From assembly GCA_947178085.1 (NCBI GenBank), contig CAMWWS010000006.1, positions 1-23,224 of the forward strand: a stretch of 23,224 bases of DNA. Direction: 5' to 3'. The notes under the pieces were generated by a model. It saw only the letters and a program-made list of their open reading frames with translations, searched no databases and was not told the DNA's origin. A program made the translations under genes and the position numbers. Below, piece after piece: positions 15,030-23,224 of this stretch; positions within the stretch are counted from its first letter, which is position 1; each line of letters opens with the position of its first letter. This DNA comes from an uncultured Lachnospiraceae bacterium. Lineage in GTDB: Bacteria; Bacillota_A; Clostridia; Lachnospirales; Lachnospiraceae.

Positions 15030-15101
15030 TTATTTTTTAGAAAAATTTAAAAAAGATGCTAAGACCAGAGCAGTTCCATCCGTTCTGATATCAGCATCCA
15101 T
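15030..15101 (-). other. Short open frame of 23 codons, doubtful
   Basis: An ATG at 15101-15099 opens 23 codons (MDADIRTDGTALVLASFLNF then SKK) before TAA. The frame also stays open for 20 codons upstream of the ATG. No ribosome site precedes it, and it overlaps a terminator hairpin and T-run. It starts within a few bases of the predicted start of a sigma-D-type promoter. It is most likely chance, a decayed gene end, or the body of a small RNA; I do not call it a gene. Confidence 0.2.
15049..15098 (-). terminator. Intrinsic terminator downstream of uvrA
   Basis: GATGCT (15098-15093) pairs with AGCATC (15060-15055) on the minus strand. Inside, CAGAAC can pair with GCTCTG, leaving a loop with GGATGGA. 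The stem is followed at once by six T residues (15054-15049). It ends the uvrBA transcript and would also end any transcript starting at the sigma-D-like promoter at 15138-15112. Confidence 0.7.
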
Positions 15102-15111
15102 GCTAGTAAAT

Positions 15112-15138
15112 TTATCGGCATCTATTTTAGTTTTCTTA
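15112..15138 (-). promoter_or_regulatory. Flagellar sigma factor (SigD/FliA-type) promoter candidate
   Basis: GCCGATAA (15119-15112) is a perfect match to the sigma-28 -10 element. TAAG (15138-15135), 15 bp upstream, is three of four to the TAAA -35 element. The promoter lies between uvrA and the mbl-flgFG operon, but a terminator hairpin lies about 10 bp past the expected start. It would either make a short RNA of about 55 nt or feed the flagellar rod operon by readthrough. Confidence 0.5.
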
Positions 15139-15157
15139 ACCCCTGATTTAAATTTTT

Positions 15158-18019
15158 TTATTTACCTTTCGCTCTCTCCAACATCTTTCTCACATATATG
15201 CCGGTATATGAATTAGGATTATTCGCAATCTGTTCCGGAGTGCCCTCTGCAATAACAGTTCCACCTCCGTCTCCTCCCTCGGGTCCTAAGTCAATGATAT
15301 AATCGGCAGTCTTAATTACATCCAGATTGTGTTCAATTACTACCACCGTATTACCGCCGTCAGTCAGCTTATGCAGAATATCTACCAGCTTATGAACATC
15401 TGCAAAATGCAGACCGGTTGTCGGTTCGTCAAGAATGTAAATGGTTTTACCGGTGCTGCGCCTGCTGAGTTCCGTTGCAAGCTTAATGCGCTGTGCTTCT
15501 CCTCCCGACAGCGTGGTAGAGGGCTGCCCAAGTTTTACATATGCAAGACCCACATCATATAAAGTTTCAATCTTCCTTTTTATAGAAGGCACATTCTCGA
15601 AAAACGGCACAGCTTCTTCAACGGTCATATCCAGTACATCATAGATGCTCTTTCCTTTATACTTAACTTCCAGAGTTTCCCTATTATACCGTTTTCCGCC
15701 GCAGACTTCACATGGCACATAGACATCCGGCAAGAAATGCATTTCTATTTTGATAATGCCGTCACCGTTACACGCCTCGCAGCGTCCGCCTTTTACGTTG
15801 AAACTGAATCTGCCCTTGTTATATCCCCTTGCCTTGGCATCCATCGTCGATGCAAAAAGGTCTCTGATCTGATCAAAAACGCCAGTATAGGTAGCCGGAT
15901 TAGAGCGTGGTGTTCTTCCGATTGGCGACTGATCTATATTAATAACCTTATCAAGCTGCTTTATGCCAAGTATATTCTGGTGCTTTCCCGGTATGGTTCT
16001 CGCCCTGTTCAAATCCCTTGCCAGACGTTTATATAAAATCTCATTTATCAGAGAGCTTTTTCCCGAGCCGGAAACTCCGGTCACACAGGTCATAATTCCC
16101 AGAGGAATCTTAACGTCTATCTCCTTCAGATTATTTTCTTCCGCCCCTTTAATGGTAAGATGTCCGACTGCTTTTCTTCTGCTCTTCGGTACCGGAATCT
16201 GCAGTTTACCGCTTAAATACTGTCCCGTAACAGATTCTTCCACACGCATGATTTCTTCCGCCGTGCCTTCCGCAACCACCTCACCGCCGTGCGAACCTGC
16301 TCCAGGGCCGATATCCACTATATAATCCGCCGCCAGCATCGTATCCTCATCATGTTCCACAACGACCAGAGTATTCCCCATATCCTTCAAATTTTTCAAG
16401 GCAGCTATTAGCTTATCATTATCCCTCTGATGCAGCCCTATACTTGGCTCATCCAAAATATAGCAGACTCCTACGAGTCCCGAACCAATCTGTGTCGCCA
16501 GTCTGATTCTCTGCGCTTCGCCTCCTGACAGAGATGCAGTCGCTCTGGACAAAGCAAGATAATCTAATCCCACCTCAATAAGAAAGCCTACTCTCGCCCT
16601 TATCTCTTTCAAAATCTGTTTTCCTATAAGCTCCTGCTGCCTGGTAAGATTCATGTTTCCGACAAACTCATGCAGATTTTTAATAGACATCGAAGTAATC
16701 TCATAAATATTTCTATCGCATACGGTTACAGCAAGCGACTCCTTCTTAAGCCGCATTCCCTTACACTCTCTGCATGGCGTAATGCGCATAAATTCTTCAT
16801 ATTCCTGTTTCATTATTTCCGAGCCGGTCTCTCTGTATTTACGTTCAACGTTCTTAATCAATCCTTCAAAAGCAACAGGATATACACCTTCACCACGCTG
16901 TCCTTTATAATGCACCTCCACTTTTTTACCGTTCGTGCCATAAATAATTACATGCTGCACAGAATTCGGCAGTTCTTCAAAAGGTGTATCAAGGCTGAAC
17001 TTATATTCTTTCGCCAGAGCCTGTAAGACTGCATTTGTAAAGCTGCCCTCACTTCCGCTGGACTGCCAGCCCATCGCAACAATAGCACCGTCTTTTATAC
17101 TCACACTTTTATCCGGAATCATCATATCAACGTCAAATTCCATCTTATATCCTAAACCAAAACATTCCTGGCATGCGCCAAACGGATTGTTAAAAGAGAA
17201 GCTTCTCGGTTCAATCTCTCCGATGCTGATACCGCAGTCCGGGCAGGAAAAGCTTTCGCTGAAAGTAATAGGTTCTCCGTCAATTACGTCCAGAATCATC
17301 AATCCCTCTGACAGATTCAGTACATTTTCTATGGAATCAGTCAGACGTCTCTCGATTCCTTCTTTTACCACCAGTCTGTCTACGATAATTTCTATATTAT
17401 GCTTAATATTTTTATCGAGTTTAATTTCCTCCGACAGCTCGTATAGATTTCCGTCTACCCTGATTCTGACATAACCGCTTTTCTTCGCCCGTTCAAACAC
17501 TTTGGCATGCTCGCCTTTTCGACCTCTGACAACCGGCGCCAGCAGCTGAATCTTTGTTCCTGCAGGTAAAGCAAGAATCTGATCCACCATCTGGTCTACG
17601 GTCTGTTTCTTAATTTCTTTTCCGCAGTTAGGACAGTGCGGGGTTCCGATTCTTGCATAAAGAAGACGAAAATAATCATAAATTTCCGTAACAGTGCCCA
17701 CTGTAGAACGCGGATTTCTATTCGTAGATTTCTGGTCTATGGAAATAGCAGGAGAAAGCCCTTCTATTTTCTCTACATTCGGTTTCTCCATCTGTCCCAG
17801 GAACTGTCTCGCATAAGACGAGAGCGATTCCATATACCTTCTCTGCCCTTCTGCATATATGGTATCAAATGCCAGGGAAGATTTACCTGAACCTGATAGT
17901 CCTGTAAGAACTACAAATTCATTACGCGGAATGTCCACATCAATATGCTTCAGATTGTGTTCACTCGCTCCCCTTATCTTAATATATTCCCTAGGCCGCA
18001 TCTTTACTGTGTCATTCAT
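15158..18019 (-). CDS. uvrA: Excinuclease ABC subunit A
   Basis: UvrA dimers find bulky DNA damage and load UvrB in nucleotide excision repair. From the ATG at 18019 it has 953 residues with two ABC ATPase units. The first Walker A is [14 protein letters not shown] with signature [14 protein letters not shown]; the second is [13 protein letters not shown] with [15 protein letters not shown]. Zinc modules show CPNCG and CPDCG in the first half and CEACNGDG with CEVCGG in the second. In-frame ATGs at 18049 and 18025 exist, but GAGGAG is spaced 8 nt from the ATG at 18019, which is preferred. uvrB ends 33 nt upstream, forming an operon. A terminator follows. Confidence 0.97.
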   Translation of the reverse strand: MNDTVKMRPREYIKIRGASEHNLKHIDVDIPRNEFVVLTGLSGSGKSSLAFDTIYAEGQRRYMESLSSYARQFLGQMEKPNVEKIEGLSPAISIDQKSTNRNPRSTVGTVTEIYDYFRLLYARIGTPHCPNCGKEIKKQTVDQMVDQILALPAGTKIQLLAPVVRGRKGEHAKVFERAKKSGYVRIRVDGNLYELSEEIKLDKNIKHNIEIIVDRLVVKEGIERRLTDSIENVLNLSEGLMILDVIDGEPITFSESFSCPDCGISIGEIEPRSFSFNNPFGACQECFGLGYKMEFDVDMMIPDKSVSIKDGAIVAMGWQSSGSEGSFTNAVLQALAKEYKFSLDTPFEELPNSVQHVIIYGTNGKKVEVHYKGQRGEGVYPVAFEGLIKNVERKYRETGSEIMKQEYEEFMRITPCRECKGMRLKKESLAVTVCDRNIYEITSMSIKNLHEFVGNMNLTRQQELIGKQILKEIRARVGFLIEVGLDYLALSRATASLSGGEAQRIRLATQIGSGLVGVCYILDEPSIGLHQRDNDKLIAALKNLKDMGNTLVVVEHDEDTMLAADYIVDIGPGAGSHGGEVVAEGTAEEIMRVEESVTGQYLSGKLQIPVPKSRRKAVGHLTIKGAEENNLKEIDVKIPLGIMTCVTGVSGSGKSSLINEILYKRLARDLNRARTIPGKHQNILGIKQLDKVINIDQSPIGRTPRSNPATYTGVFDQIRDLFASTMDAKARGYNKGRFSFNVKGGRCEACNGDGIIKIEMHFLPDVYVPCEVCGGKRYNRETLEVKYKGKSIYDVLDMTVEEAVPFFENVPSIKRKIETLYDVGLAYVKLGQPSTTLSGGEAQRIKLATELSRRSTGKTIYILDEPTTGLHFADVHKLVDILHKLTDGGNTVVVIEHNLDVIKTADYIIDLGPEGGDGGGTVIAEGTPEQIANNPNSYTGIYVRKMLERAKGK

Positions 18020-18052
18020 TTTCATTTCTCCTCTTACTTGTTTTTGCATTGA

Positions 18053-20068
18053 CTACTCTTCCATGTCCCGCAATATTTTCTTAAGCTCCACCATCTTATC
18101 ACGTAGTTCTGCCGCAGCTTCAAAGTTCAAATCCGCAGCCGCCTTCTTCATCTTCTTCTCCACGTCCTTAACAAGTTTTTCCAATTCCTGACGATTCATT
18201 GACTCAGGATCTTTTTCAAACTTGATGTCTTCTTTATCTATAACTTTAGAGATGCTGATTAAATCCCGAACCGCTTTCCTGATGGACTGCGGCGTAATCC
18301 CATGTTCCTCATTGTATTTTTGTTGAATTTCGCGTCTTCTGTTTGTCTCTGAAATAGCAACCTTCATGGAATCAGTCATGTTATCGGCATACATGATAAC
18401 ATGTCCTTCCACATTTCTTGCAGCACGCCCTATAGTCTGTATCAGAGAGGTTTCCGAACGCAGGAATCCCTCTTTATCCGCATCCAGAATCGCCACAAGG
18501 GAAACCTCCGGAATATCCAATCCTTCTCTCAACAGATTGATTCCCACAAGGACATCAAATACATTCAGTCTCATATCCCGAATAATCTCTGCACGTTCCA
18601 GGGCATCAATATCAGAATGCAGATATTTCACGCGTATTCCCACATCATTCATATATTCTGTCAGGTCTTCCGCCATACGCTTCGTCAGGGTAGTTACCAG
18701 AACTTTATTTTTCTTCTCCACCTCTTTATTAATCTCTGTCACCAAATCGTCAATCTGTCCCTCTACAGGTCTTACATCCACTTCCGGATCAAGCAGTCCT
18801 GTCGGTCTGATAATCTGTTCCGTGCGCAGCAGTTCATGTTCCGCCTCATAATCGGACGGAGTCGCCGATACAAACATCATCTGGTCGATATGTTGCTCAA
18901 ATTCTCCGAAATTGAGCGGTCTGTTATCTAAGGCCGAGGGCAGACGGAAGCCATAATCTACCAACGTTGTTTTTCTGGCACGGTCGCCAGAGTACATTCC
19001 CCGTATCTGCGGCACAGTCATATGTGATTCATCTATGATAATCAGAAAGTCGTCTTTAAAATAATCCATCAGAGTAAAAGGCGTTGCACCCGGAGGCATA
19101 CCGTTCAAATGTCTTGAATAGTTTTCAATTCCGGAGCAAAAACCGGTTTCCCGCAGCATCTCAATATCAAAATTCGTGCGTTCAGCAATCCTCTGCGCCT
19201 CCAGCAATTTATCTTCACCCTTGAAATATTTTACCCGCTCTTCCATTTCTATTTCAATATTTTTGCATGCCTCGTTAATTTTCTCCTGAGGGACAACATA
19301 ATGTGATGCCGGAAAAATAGCAATATGTTCTAATGTCGCATGAACCTGACCTGTCAAAGGATCAGTCTGTGCAATCCTGTCTATCTCGTCACCGAAGAAT
19401 TCAATCCTTATAAGATAATCGCCGCCTTCCGCCGGAAATACCTCCACAACGTCACCTCGCACACGGAAACAGCCGCGCTCCATATCCATATCGTTTCTGT
19501 TATACTGAATATTTATCAGTTCCCTGATTACCTGATCCCTGTCCTTCGTCATACCGGGCCGAAGAGACACAATCATTTCTTCATAATCATCCGGGCTTCC
19601 CAAGCCGTAAATACATGAAACGCTTGCCACTACTACGACATCCCTGCGTTCTGCAAGGGAAGCAGTAGCAGACAGTCTGAGCTTATCAATTTCATCATTA
19701 ATGGAGGAATCTTTTGCTATATAAGTATCCGTAGACGGAACATACGCTTCGGGCTGATAATAATCATAGTAGCTTACGAAGTATTCTACGGCATTCTCAG
19801 GAAAAAATTCCCTGAACTCACCATATAATTGAGCCGCCAGTGTTTTATTGTGCGCTATTACCAAAGTCGGTTTCTGAAGCTGTTGAATGACATTCGCCAT
19901 TGTAAATGTCTTGCCGGAGCCTGTAACCCCCAGAAGCGTCTGGAATTGGTTACCTTCTTTGAAGCCTTTCACGAGCTCAGCGATAGCTTGTGGCTGGTCA
20001 CCTGTAGGCTGGTATTCGCTGTGAAGTTTAAAAGGTTTTGATTCATTTTTCGCAGAAAAATTTTGCAC
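18053..20068 (-). CDS. uvrB: Excinuclease ABC subunit B
   Basis: UvrB is the damage-verifying helicase-like core that hands damaged DNA to UvrC. The 671 residues show Walker [11 protein letters not shown], the beta-hairpin [12 protein letters not shown] that clamps DNA, helicase motif DESH, and [16 protein letters not shown]. The C-terminal UVR domain (about 630-665) contacts UvrA or UvrC. The start is GTG at 20068, 8 nt after GGAGGTGA, with no better ATG nearby. It leads the uvrBA operon, and a LexA-type box overlaps its promoter, which fits SOS induction. Confidence 0.97.
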   Translation of the reverse strand: MQNFSAKNESKPFKLHSEYQPTGDQPQAIAELVKGFKEGNQFQTLLGVTGSGKTFTMANVIQQLQKPTLVIAHNKTLAAQLYGEFREFFPENAVEYFVSYYDYYQPEAYVPSTDTYIAKDSSINDEIDKLRLSATASLAERRDVVVVASVSCIYGLGSPDDYEEMIVSLRPGMTKDRDQVIRELINIQYNRNDMDMERGCFRVRGDVVEVFPAEGGDYLIRIEFFGDEIDRIAQTDPLTGQVHATLEHIAIFPASHYVVPQEKINEACKNIEIEMEERVKYFKGEDKLLEAQRIAERTNFDIEMLRETGFCSGIENYSRHLNGMPPGATPFTLMDYFKDDFLIIIDESHMTVPQIRGMYSGDRARKTTLVDYGFRLPSALDNRPLNFGEFEQHIDQMMFVSATPSDYEAEHELLRTEQIIRPTGLLDPEVDVRPVEGQIDDLVTEINKEVEKKNKVLVTTLTKRMAEDLTEYMNDVGIRVKYLHSDIDALERAEIIRDMRLNVFDVLVGINLLREGLDIPEVSLVAILDADKEGFLRSETSLIQTIGRAARNVEGHVIMYADNMTDSMKVAISETNRRREIQQKYNEEHGITPQSIRKAVRDLISISKVIDKEDIKFEKDPESMNRQELEKLVKDVEKKMKKAAADLNFEAAAELRDKMVELKKILRDMEE

Positions 20069-20106
20069 TAAATGTCACCTCCATGAACAGTATTAATGAT
20101 ATCATA

Positions 20107-20135
20107 AGTTTATTGATTTGTACAGACTTATGCAA
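20107..20135 (-). promoter_or_regulatory. Promoter of uvrBA
   Basis: TTGCAT (20135-20130) and TAAACT (20112-20107) are separated by 17 bp on the minus strand. The -35 box overlaps the right end of the LexA-type box, a layout in which LexA would block RNA polymerase. The leader to the uvrB GTG is roughly 30 nt. Confidence 0.6.
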
Positions 20136-20146
20136 ACATTTGTTCT
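20133..20146 (-). promoter_or_regulatory. LexA (SOS) operator upstream of uvrBA
   Basis: AGAACAAATGTTTG keeps the GAAC-N4-GTTY core of the Gram-positive LexA/DinR box (consensus CGAACRNRYGTTYC), with the outer C replaced by A. It overlaps the uvrB -35 element. uvrBA is a classical SOS operon, so repression by LexA is expected. No lexA gene is in the window. Confidence 0.75.
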
Positions 20147-20163
20147 GATTTTTCCGATTTCAC

Positions 20164-20240
20164 GAACTTAGGGAAAATAAATAAGAACGGGGCTCATCGC
20201 AAGCGCAATCGCACCGTTCTTATTAATTTTCCCTAAGTTC
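20164..20240. terminator. Long hairpin with 27-bp arms between the S41 protease gene and uvrB
   Basis: The arms 20164-20190 and 20214-20240 are inverted copies with a single mismatch, enclosing a 23-nt GC-rich loop (20191-20213). Short outer matches ATTTCA (20157-20162) and TGAAAT (20248-20253) extend the symmetry past a bulge. The inner part has GAACGG / CCGTTC followed by T-rich sequence on both strands, so it can act as a bidirectional terminator, most relevant to the S41 protease transcript ending 26 bp before it. The arm length is excessive for a simple terminator and suggests a palindromic mini-element. Confidence 0.8.
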
Positions 20241-20265
20241 TGGATATTGAAATGTAATTACATAA

Positions 20266-21627
20266 TTATCTAATCATTTTGTCCATTTCTTCTTTAGCGC
20301 GTTCCAATTGATTATCAACGCCGTCGTCATAATATGCATCTGCATCAAACTCACATACGATATCCGGCTCGATACCTATATTATGAATGTTATTGCCGTT
20401 CGGTGTATAGTATGCGCTTACCGTAAGCTTCAATGCTGTTCCGTCGGTAAGAGGAAGTATTCTCTGCACGATTCCTTTTCCAAAAGTAGTCGTACCGACA
20501 AGCACCCCTTTATCATAATCCTTGATAGCGCCTGCAAGAATTTCCGAAGCGCTTGCAGAATTACCGTTCACTAATACAACCAATGGTATCTGCAATTCAT
20601 TTTTTCCATCGCAGGCATATTCAGTACGTTTTCCTGCACGGTCTTCTGTATATACAACCAACCCTTTCGGCAGAATCTGCCTTGCAATATCTACTACCAC
20701 CGAAAGGCTTCCACCGGGATTACTGCGTAAATCAAGGATAAGACCTTTAGCGTTGGAGCCCTTTATTACAGCCAATGCCTCAACAAACTGATCATAGGTT
20801 ACTTCGTCGAATTCCGTAATCTGGATATAACCCACGCCATTATCCAACATTTCATAGTTGACTGTGGGGGACTCAATCTTTCTTCTTACTACATCAATCT
20901 CCAGATAATCCGGTTCTCCTTCTCTATAAATAGTAAGACGTACGGTTGTTCCTTCCTCTCCTTTAATCATTGCAACAATTTCCGACAGTTCCAATCCATA
21001 TGCCGACTCGCCGTCTACTTCATAAATAATGTCATTTTCTCTCAACCCTGCTTCCTGCGCAGGAGTATTAGCTATAATACCGCTAATTTTACCGTATCCT
21101 GTCTTTTCATCCAAACCCACGTATGCACCTATTCCATAATAAATGCCCTCCGTATCCTGCATCAGTGCTTTCCACTCTTCAGCAGTATAATAAACTGAAT
21201 ACGGATCGCCTAAGGAATCTACCATTCCGGCATACATACCCTCTATCATATCATCAGTATTGATGTCTTCTTCATTATAATAATATTTGTCAATAAATTC
21301 TTCAATCGATTCCAGTTTGGCAAGCGTATCATCACCGGTAACGCCATCCGTCGATTTACTTTCTGTGCTTGCCGGTTTTGCATTTGTAATTTTAAATGCA
21401 GCATCAGCCTTGGCTCCAACATATATACAGCTTGCAGTAAGCGCGCTTGCAAGTATACCCGTCAGCAATCCTACGATAAACATCCCTTTCGTTTGACGAG
21501 GTTCCTGCTGTACTCTCTGCGGACGCTGCTGTCTCTGTGGCTTCTGTGGCTCGTTAGGGTACAAATTATTCGCCGCTCCCTGATTCATTTCATTATTATT
21601 ACTATATCCATAATTATCCAAAATCAT
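20266..21627 (-). CDS. ctpA: S41 family C-terminal processing protease
   Basis: This membrane-anchored protease cleaves extracytoplasmic proteins near their C-termini. Of 453 residues, 1-48 are a cytoplasmic Asn/Gln/Pro-rich tail, about 49-71 the membrane anchor, about 165-245 a PDZ domain (GIGAYVGL to LTIYREGE), and about 260-430 the catalytic domain. Ser359 (in GNSASASEI) and Lys384 (in TTFGKG) are the catalytic dyad, with the usual 25-residue spacing. RSNPGGSL is conserved. The gene follows the M23 hydrolase by 32 nt and may process it or neighbouring wall enzymes. The ATG at 21627 has GGAG four nt upstream. Bacillus CtpB is a related enzyme; the symbol is by family. Confidence 0.92.
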   Translation of the reverse strand: MILDNYGYSNNNEMNQGAANNLYPNEPQKPQRQQRPQRVQQEPRQTKGMFIVGLLTGILASALTASCIYVGAKADAAFKITNAKPASTESKSTDGVTGDDTLAKLESIEEFIDKYYYNEEDINTDDMIEGMYAGMVDSLGDPYSVYYTAEEWKALMQDTEGIYYGIGAYVGLDEKTGYGKISGIIANTPAQEAGLRENDIIYEVDGESAYGLELSEIVAMIKGEEGTTVRLTIYREGEPDYLEIDVVRRKIESPTVNYEMLDNGVGYIQITEFDEVTYDQFVEALAVIKGSNAKGLILDLRSNPGGSLSVVVDIARQILPKGLVVYTEDRAGKRTEYACDGKNELQIPLVVLVNGNSASASEILAGAIKDYDKGVLVGTTTFGKGIVQRILPLTDGTALKLTVSAYYTPNGNNIHNIGIEPDIVCEFDADAYYDDGVDNQLERAKEEMDKMIR

Positions 21628-21659
21628 TCATCTCCATTTATTTTTATTATTATAATTAC

Positions 21660-22871
21660 TTACTTTAAATAATTCCATGGGCTCACATAATTTCCATTAA
21701 GGCGGACGCTGAAATGCAGATGGTTACCAGTGGAACGTCCGGTACTTCCTACCGCGGCAATCGACTGCCCTTTATAAACACTCTGTCCCTTTGATACATA
21801 TAAAGCTGAAGCATGCATGTAAATAGTGTACAAGCCGTCTCCGTGGTCTATCATGATATAATTACCCATGGAGGAACTATATGTCGCCGCTACCACATCA
21901 CCATCATATGCCGCATAAATAACAGAGCCATACGGTGCAGCCATGTCAAGCCCATTATGAAATTGCTGAGTTCCAAGTATAGGATGCGTGCGGTTTCCGT
22001 ATTCATCGGAAATTCTGGTGTAAGAGGGACAGGGCCATGAAAACATACCGCCATCATAGACTCTCGCTTTGGCATTTGCCGCCGCCAATCTTGCCTTTTC
22101 CTCTGCAACCGCCTTTTCTAACGCCTTTATTTCCTCATTCTCTTGAGCTATTAGTGCTTCATATTCTTTGATTGCCGCCGCTTTATTGGAAATATCGGCA
22201 TTCACTGATGTAAGCTGCGTCTGCTTTTCGGAAATCAATGTATTTACAGCTGCTTCTTCTCCTTCGACAGCAAGCTTCGCTTCTTCATAAGCTTCCTTTT
22301 CAACTTCCAGTTCCTCTTTACAAAGAGCTATTAATTCGGTGGTGTTAATATATTCATCCAGCTGGTTTCTGTCATATGCAGATAATGCTTCGATGTAATC
22401 CGCCTTGTTCATCAGATCCACGAAGTTGTCTGCAGATAAAAGGAGCTCCATATAAAGTGAATCTCCGCATTCATACATGAATTTGATACGTGCCTTCATC
22501 GCCTCATACTGTTCTTCCTGTTTAGCTACGGCAGCTTCCAGTTCTTCGGTCGTCTCTTCAATCTCAGTCTCTTTCTGTGTAATCAGCGTTTTGTACTCAT
22601 CAATTTTATTCTGAATATTGGCGAGCTGTGTATCTAACTCCGTCACGTATGCTGCCAGGCTGCTCTTGGATTTCTCCAGTTCCTTTTTGAGCGCTTCCAC
22701 ATCAGTCATATTGCTTTTCAGCTTGGAAACCTCCTGCTTGGCTGCCTCAATCTCCGCTTCTTTCTCCCTGATGCTATCGTTGGTAACTGCTTCCACAGGC
22801 TTCGGTGGAAAAATAAAGACTATACCAAGACATATTATAATACATAATATTTTTTTAAAATGCTTTATCAT
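21660..22871 (-). CDS. Secreted coiled-coil M23 peptidase (EnvC/PcsB-type, FtsX partner)
   Basis: The product is a predicted murein hydrolase or hydrolase activator. From the ATG at 22871 it has a signal peptide (MIKHFKKIL, hydrophobic core, cut near PVEA at 25-28) and a long coiled coil from about 30 to 275 rich in Glu, Lys and Ala. A C-terminal M23/LytM domain retains the zinc ligands H305 and D309 (in FHNGLDMAAP) and H386 in NHLHFSV, with H353 in YMHAS. It should be catalytically active, unlike degenerate EnvC. ATGs at 22898 and 22889 are in frame, but GGAAGG precedes 22871 and the signal peptide begins there. The ftsX gene lies 57 nt upstream, matching FtsEX-controlled hydrolases. Confidence 0.9.
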   Translation of the reverse strand: MIKHFKKILCIIICLGIVFIFPPKPVEAVTNDSIREKEAEIEAAKQEVSKLKSNMTDVEALKKELEKSKSSLAAYVTELDTQLANIQNKIDEYKTLITQKETEIEETTEELEAAVAKQEEQYEAMKARIKFMYECGDSLYMELLLSADNFVDLMNKADYIEALSAYDRNQLDEYINTTELIALCKEELEVEKEAYEEAKLAVEGEEAAVNTLISEKQTQLTSVNADISNKAAAIKEYEALIAQENEEIKALEKAVAEEKARLAAANAKARVYDGGMFSWPCPSYTRISDEYGNRTHPILGTQQFHNGLDMAAPYGSVIYAAYDGDVVAATYSSSMGNYIMIDHGDGLYTIYMHASALYVSKGQSVYKGQSIAAVGSTGRSTGNHLHFSVRLNGNYVSPWNYLK

Positions 22872-22928
22872 ACGTTTGCTGCCTTCCATAAGTCCCATAT
22901 GTATGCCATTACCATATCAATTTCTGCA

Positions 22929-23224
22929 TTAAACCCTCAGATGTTTCTTGACGGTAGTAAAGCTGCCGAAAAATCCGATCCCTATGCCTATTCCCAAAGA
23001 AACCGGGATAAGTACATGGAATACCTCACCAACCGTAAGGAAACTAAGCAGTCCTTCAAGCATAGAAAATCTTTCCATTATATTTTCCATTATCTTATTG
23101 TATAAAAAGTAAATAGTACACAACGGAAGTGCGGCTCCAATCAAACCAATCAGCATACCCTCTATAACAAATGGCGCCCTGACAAAGAAATCCGTTGCGC
23201 CGATATATTTCATAATGCTTATTT
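22929..23224 (-). CDS. ftsX: Cell division protein FtsX, C-terminal part (window edge)
   Basis: The last 97 residues are visible, starting in ISIMKYIGATDFFVRAPFVIEG, the conserved cytoplasmic stretch before the final membrane segments of FtsX. Two or three hydrophobic segments follow (GMLIGLIGAALPLCTIYFL; FHVLIPVSLGIGIGIGFFG), then a short basic end. FtsX with the ATPase FtsE forms an ABC-type complex that transmits a signal to extracellular murein hydrolases during division or elongation. The frame is open to the right edge, where ftsE should follow. The neighbouring coiled-coil M23 gene supports the call. Confidence 0.92.
   Translation of the reverse strand, partial: ISIMKYIGATDFFVRAPFVIEGMLIGLIGAALPLCTIYFLYNKIMENIMERFSMLEGLLSFLTVGEVFHVLIPVSLGIGIGIGFFGSFTTVKKHLRV

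Noticed and set aside
15030..15157. A protein-like reading on both strands of the uvrA-mbl gap, considered as a lost gene end
   Set aside because: No start with ribosome site, overlap with a terminator, and symmetry-induced coding appearance on both strands. Kept only as a doubtful short frame.
14867..15157. Search for a spoIIID gene upstream of mbl, as in Bacillus
   Set aside because: The 291-bp gap holds only promoters, a terminator and AT-rich DNA; no helix-turn-helix frame is present.
18366..18931. Two overlapping plus-strand frames of 161 and 176 codons
   Set aside because: Both are antisense to conserved uvrB helicase motifs and give low-complexity Ser/Arg/Ile-rich products.

Overview
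The window is 23.2 kb of dense chromosomal core DNA, and every gene I can support lies on the minus strand. The organism looks like a motile low-GC Firmicute of the Lachnospiraceae / Clostridium cluster XIVa type. The evidence is AT-rich intergenic DNA, strong AAGGAGG-type ribosome sites, a CdaA/CdaR/GlmM cluster, an Mbl-flagellar rod cluster, the YvyF/ComFC pair, a Gram-positive LexA box at uvrBA, and flagellar rod genes. Species-level assignment is inference. I see no tRNA, rRNA, CRISPR array, prophage or insertion sequence.

In transcription order (right to left) the layout is as follows. (1) 22929-20266: the ftsX 3' end, a secreted coiled-coil M23 murein hydrolase and a membrane-anchored S41 protease, which form a cell-separation module. 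(2) 20240-20164: a long hairpin. (3) 20146-15158: uvrB-uvrA behind a promoter overlapped by a LexA/SOS box. (4) 15157-14867: an intergenic region with a terminator hairpin, a flagellar sigma-factor-like promoter just upstream of it, and a strong housekeeping promoter for the next operon. (5) 14866-11748: mbl, flgF, flgG and a rod-binding FlgJ-like protein, closed by a good terminator. (6) From a promoter at 11709-11681: recD2, comFC, a YvyF-like zinc protein, two uncharacterised membrane proteins, cdaA, cdaR and glmM, apparently one 8.4 kb operon that joins DNA repair/uptake to c-di-AMP synthesis and cell-wall precursor supply. (7) From a promoter over the glmM stop codon: an HPr protein, a weak terminator, then a long-form leuA. 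(8) A palindrome-rich spacer, a sirtuin, a DUF951 protein (YyzM) and the first ten codons of rpsF at the window edge.

The genes connect in recognisable ways. FtsX probably activates the adjacent M23 hydrolase. UvrA and UvrB act together in nucleotide excision repair and look LexA-controlled. Mbl and the rod proteins share an operon as in Bacillus. CdaA makes c-di-AMP under the influence of CdaR, next to GlmM, which makes glucosamine-1-phosphate for peptidoglycan.

Most of the genes are ordinary. The non-coding signals deserve the most attention: a possible sigma-D-driven short RNA with GGA motifs between uvrA and mbl (about 15138-15049), a 27-bp-arm hairpin at 20164-20240, a nested palindromic element at 1114-1201, and a hairpin between the HPr gene and leuA. 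The two conserved but unassigned membrane proteins upstream of cdaA are the best candidates for undescribed protein function.
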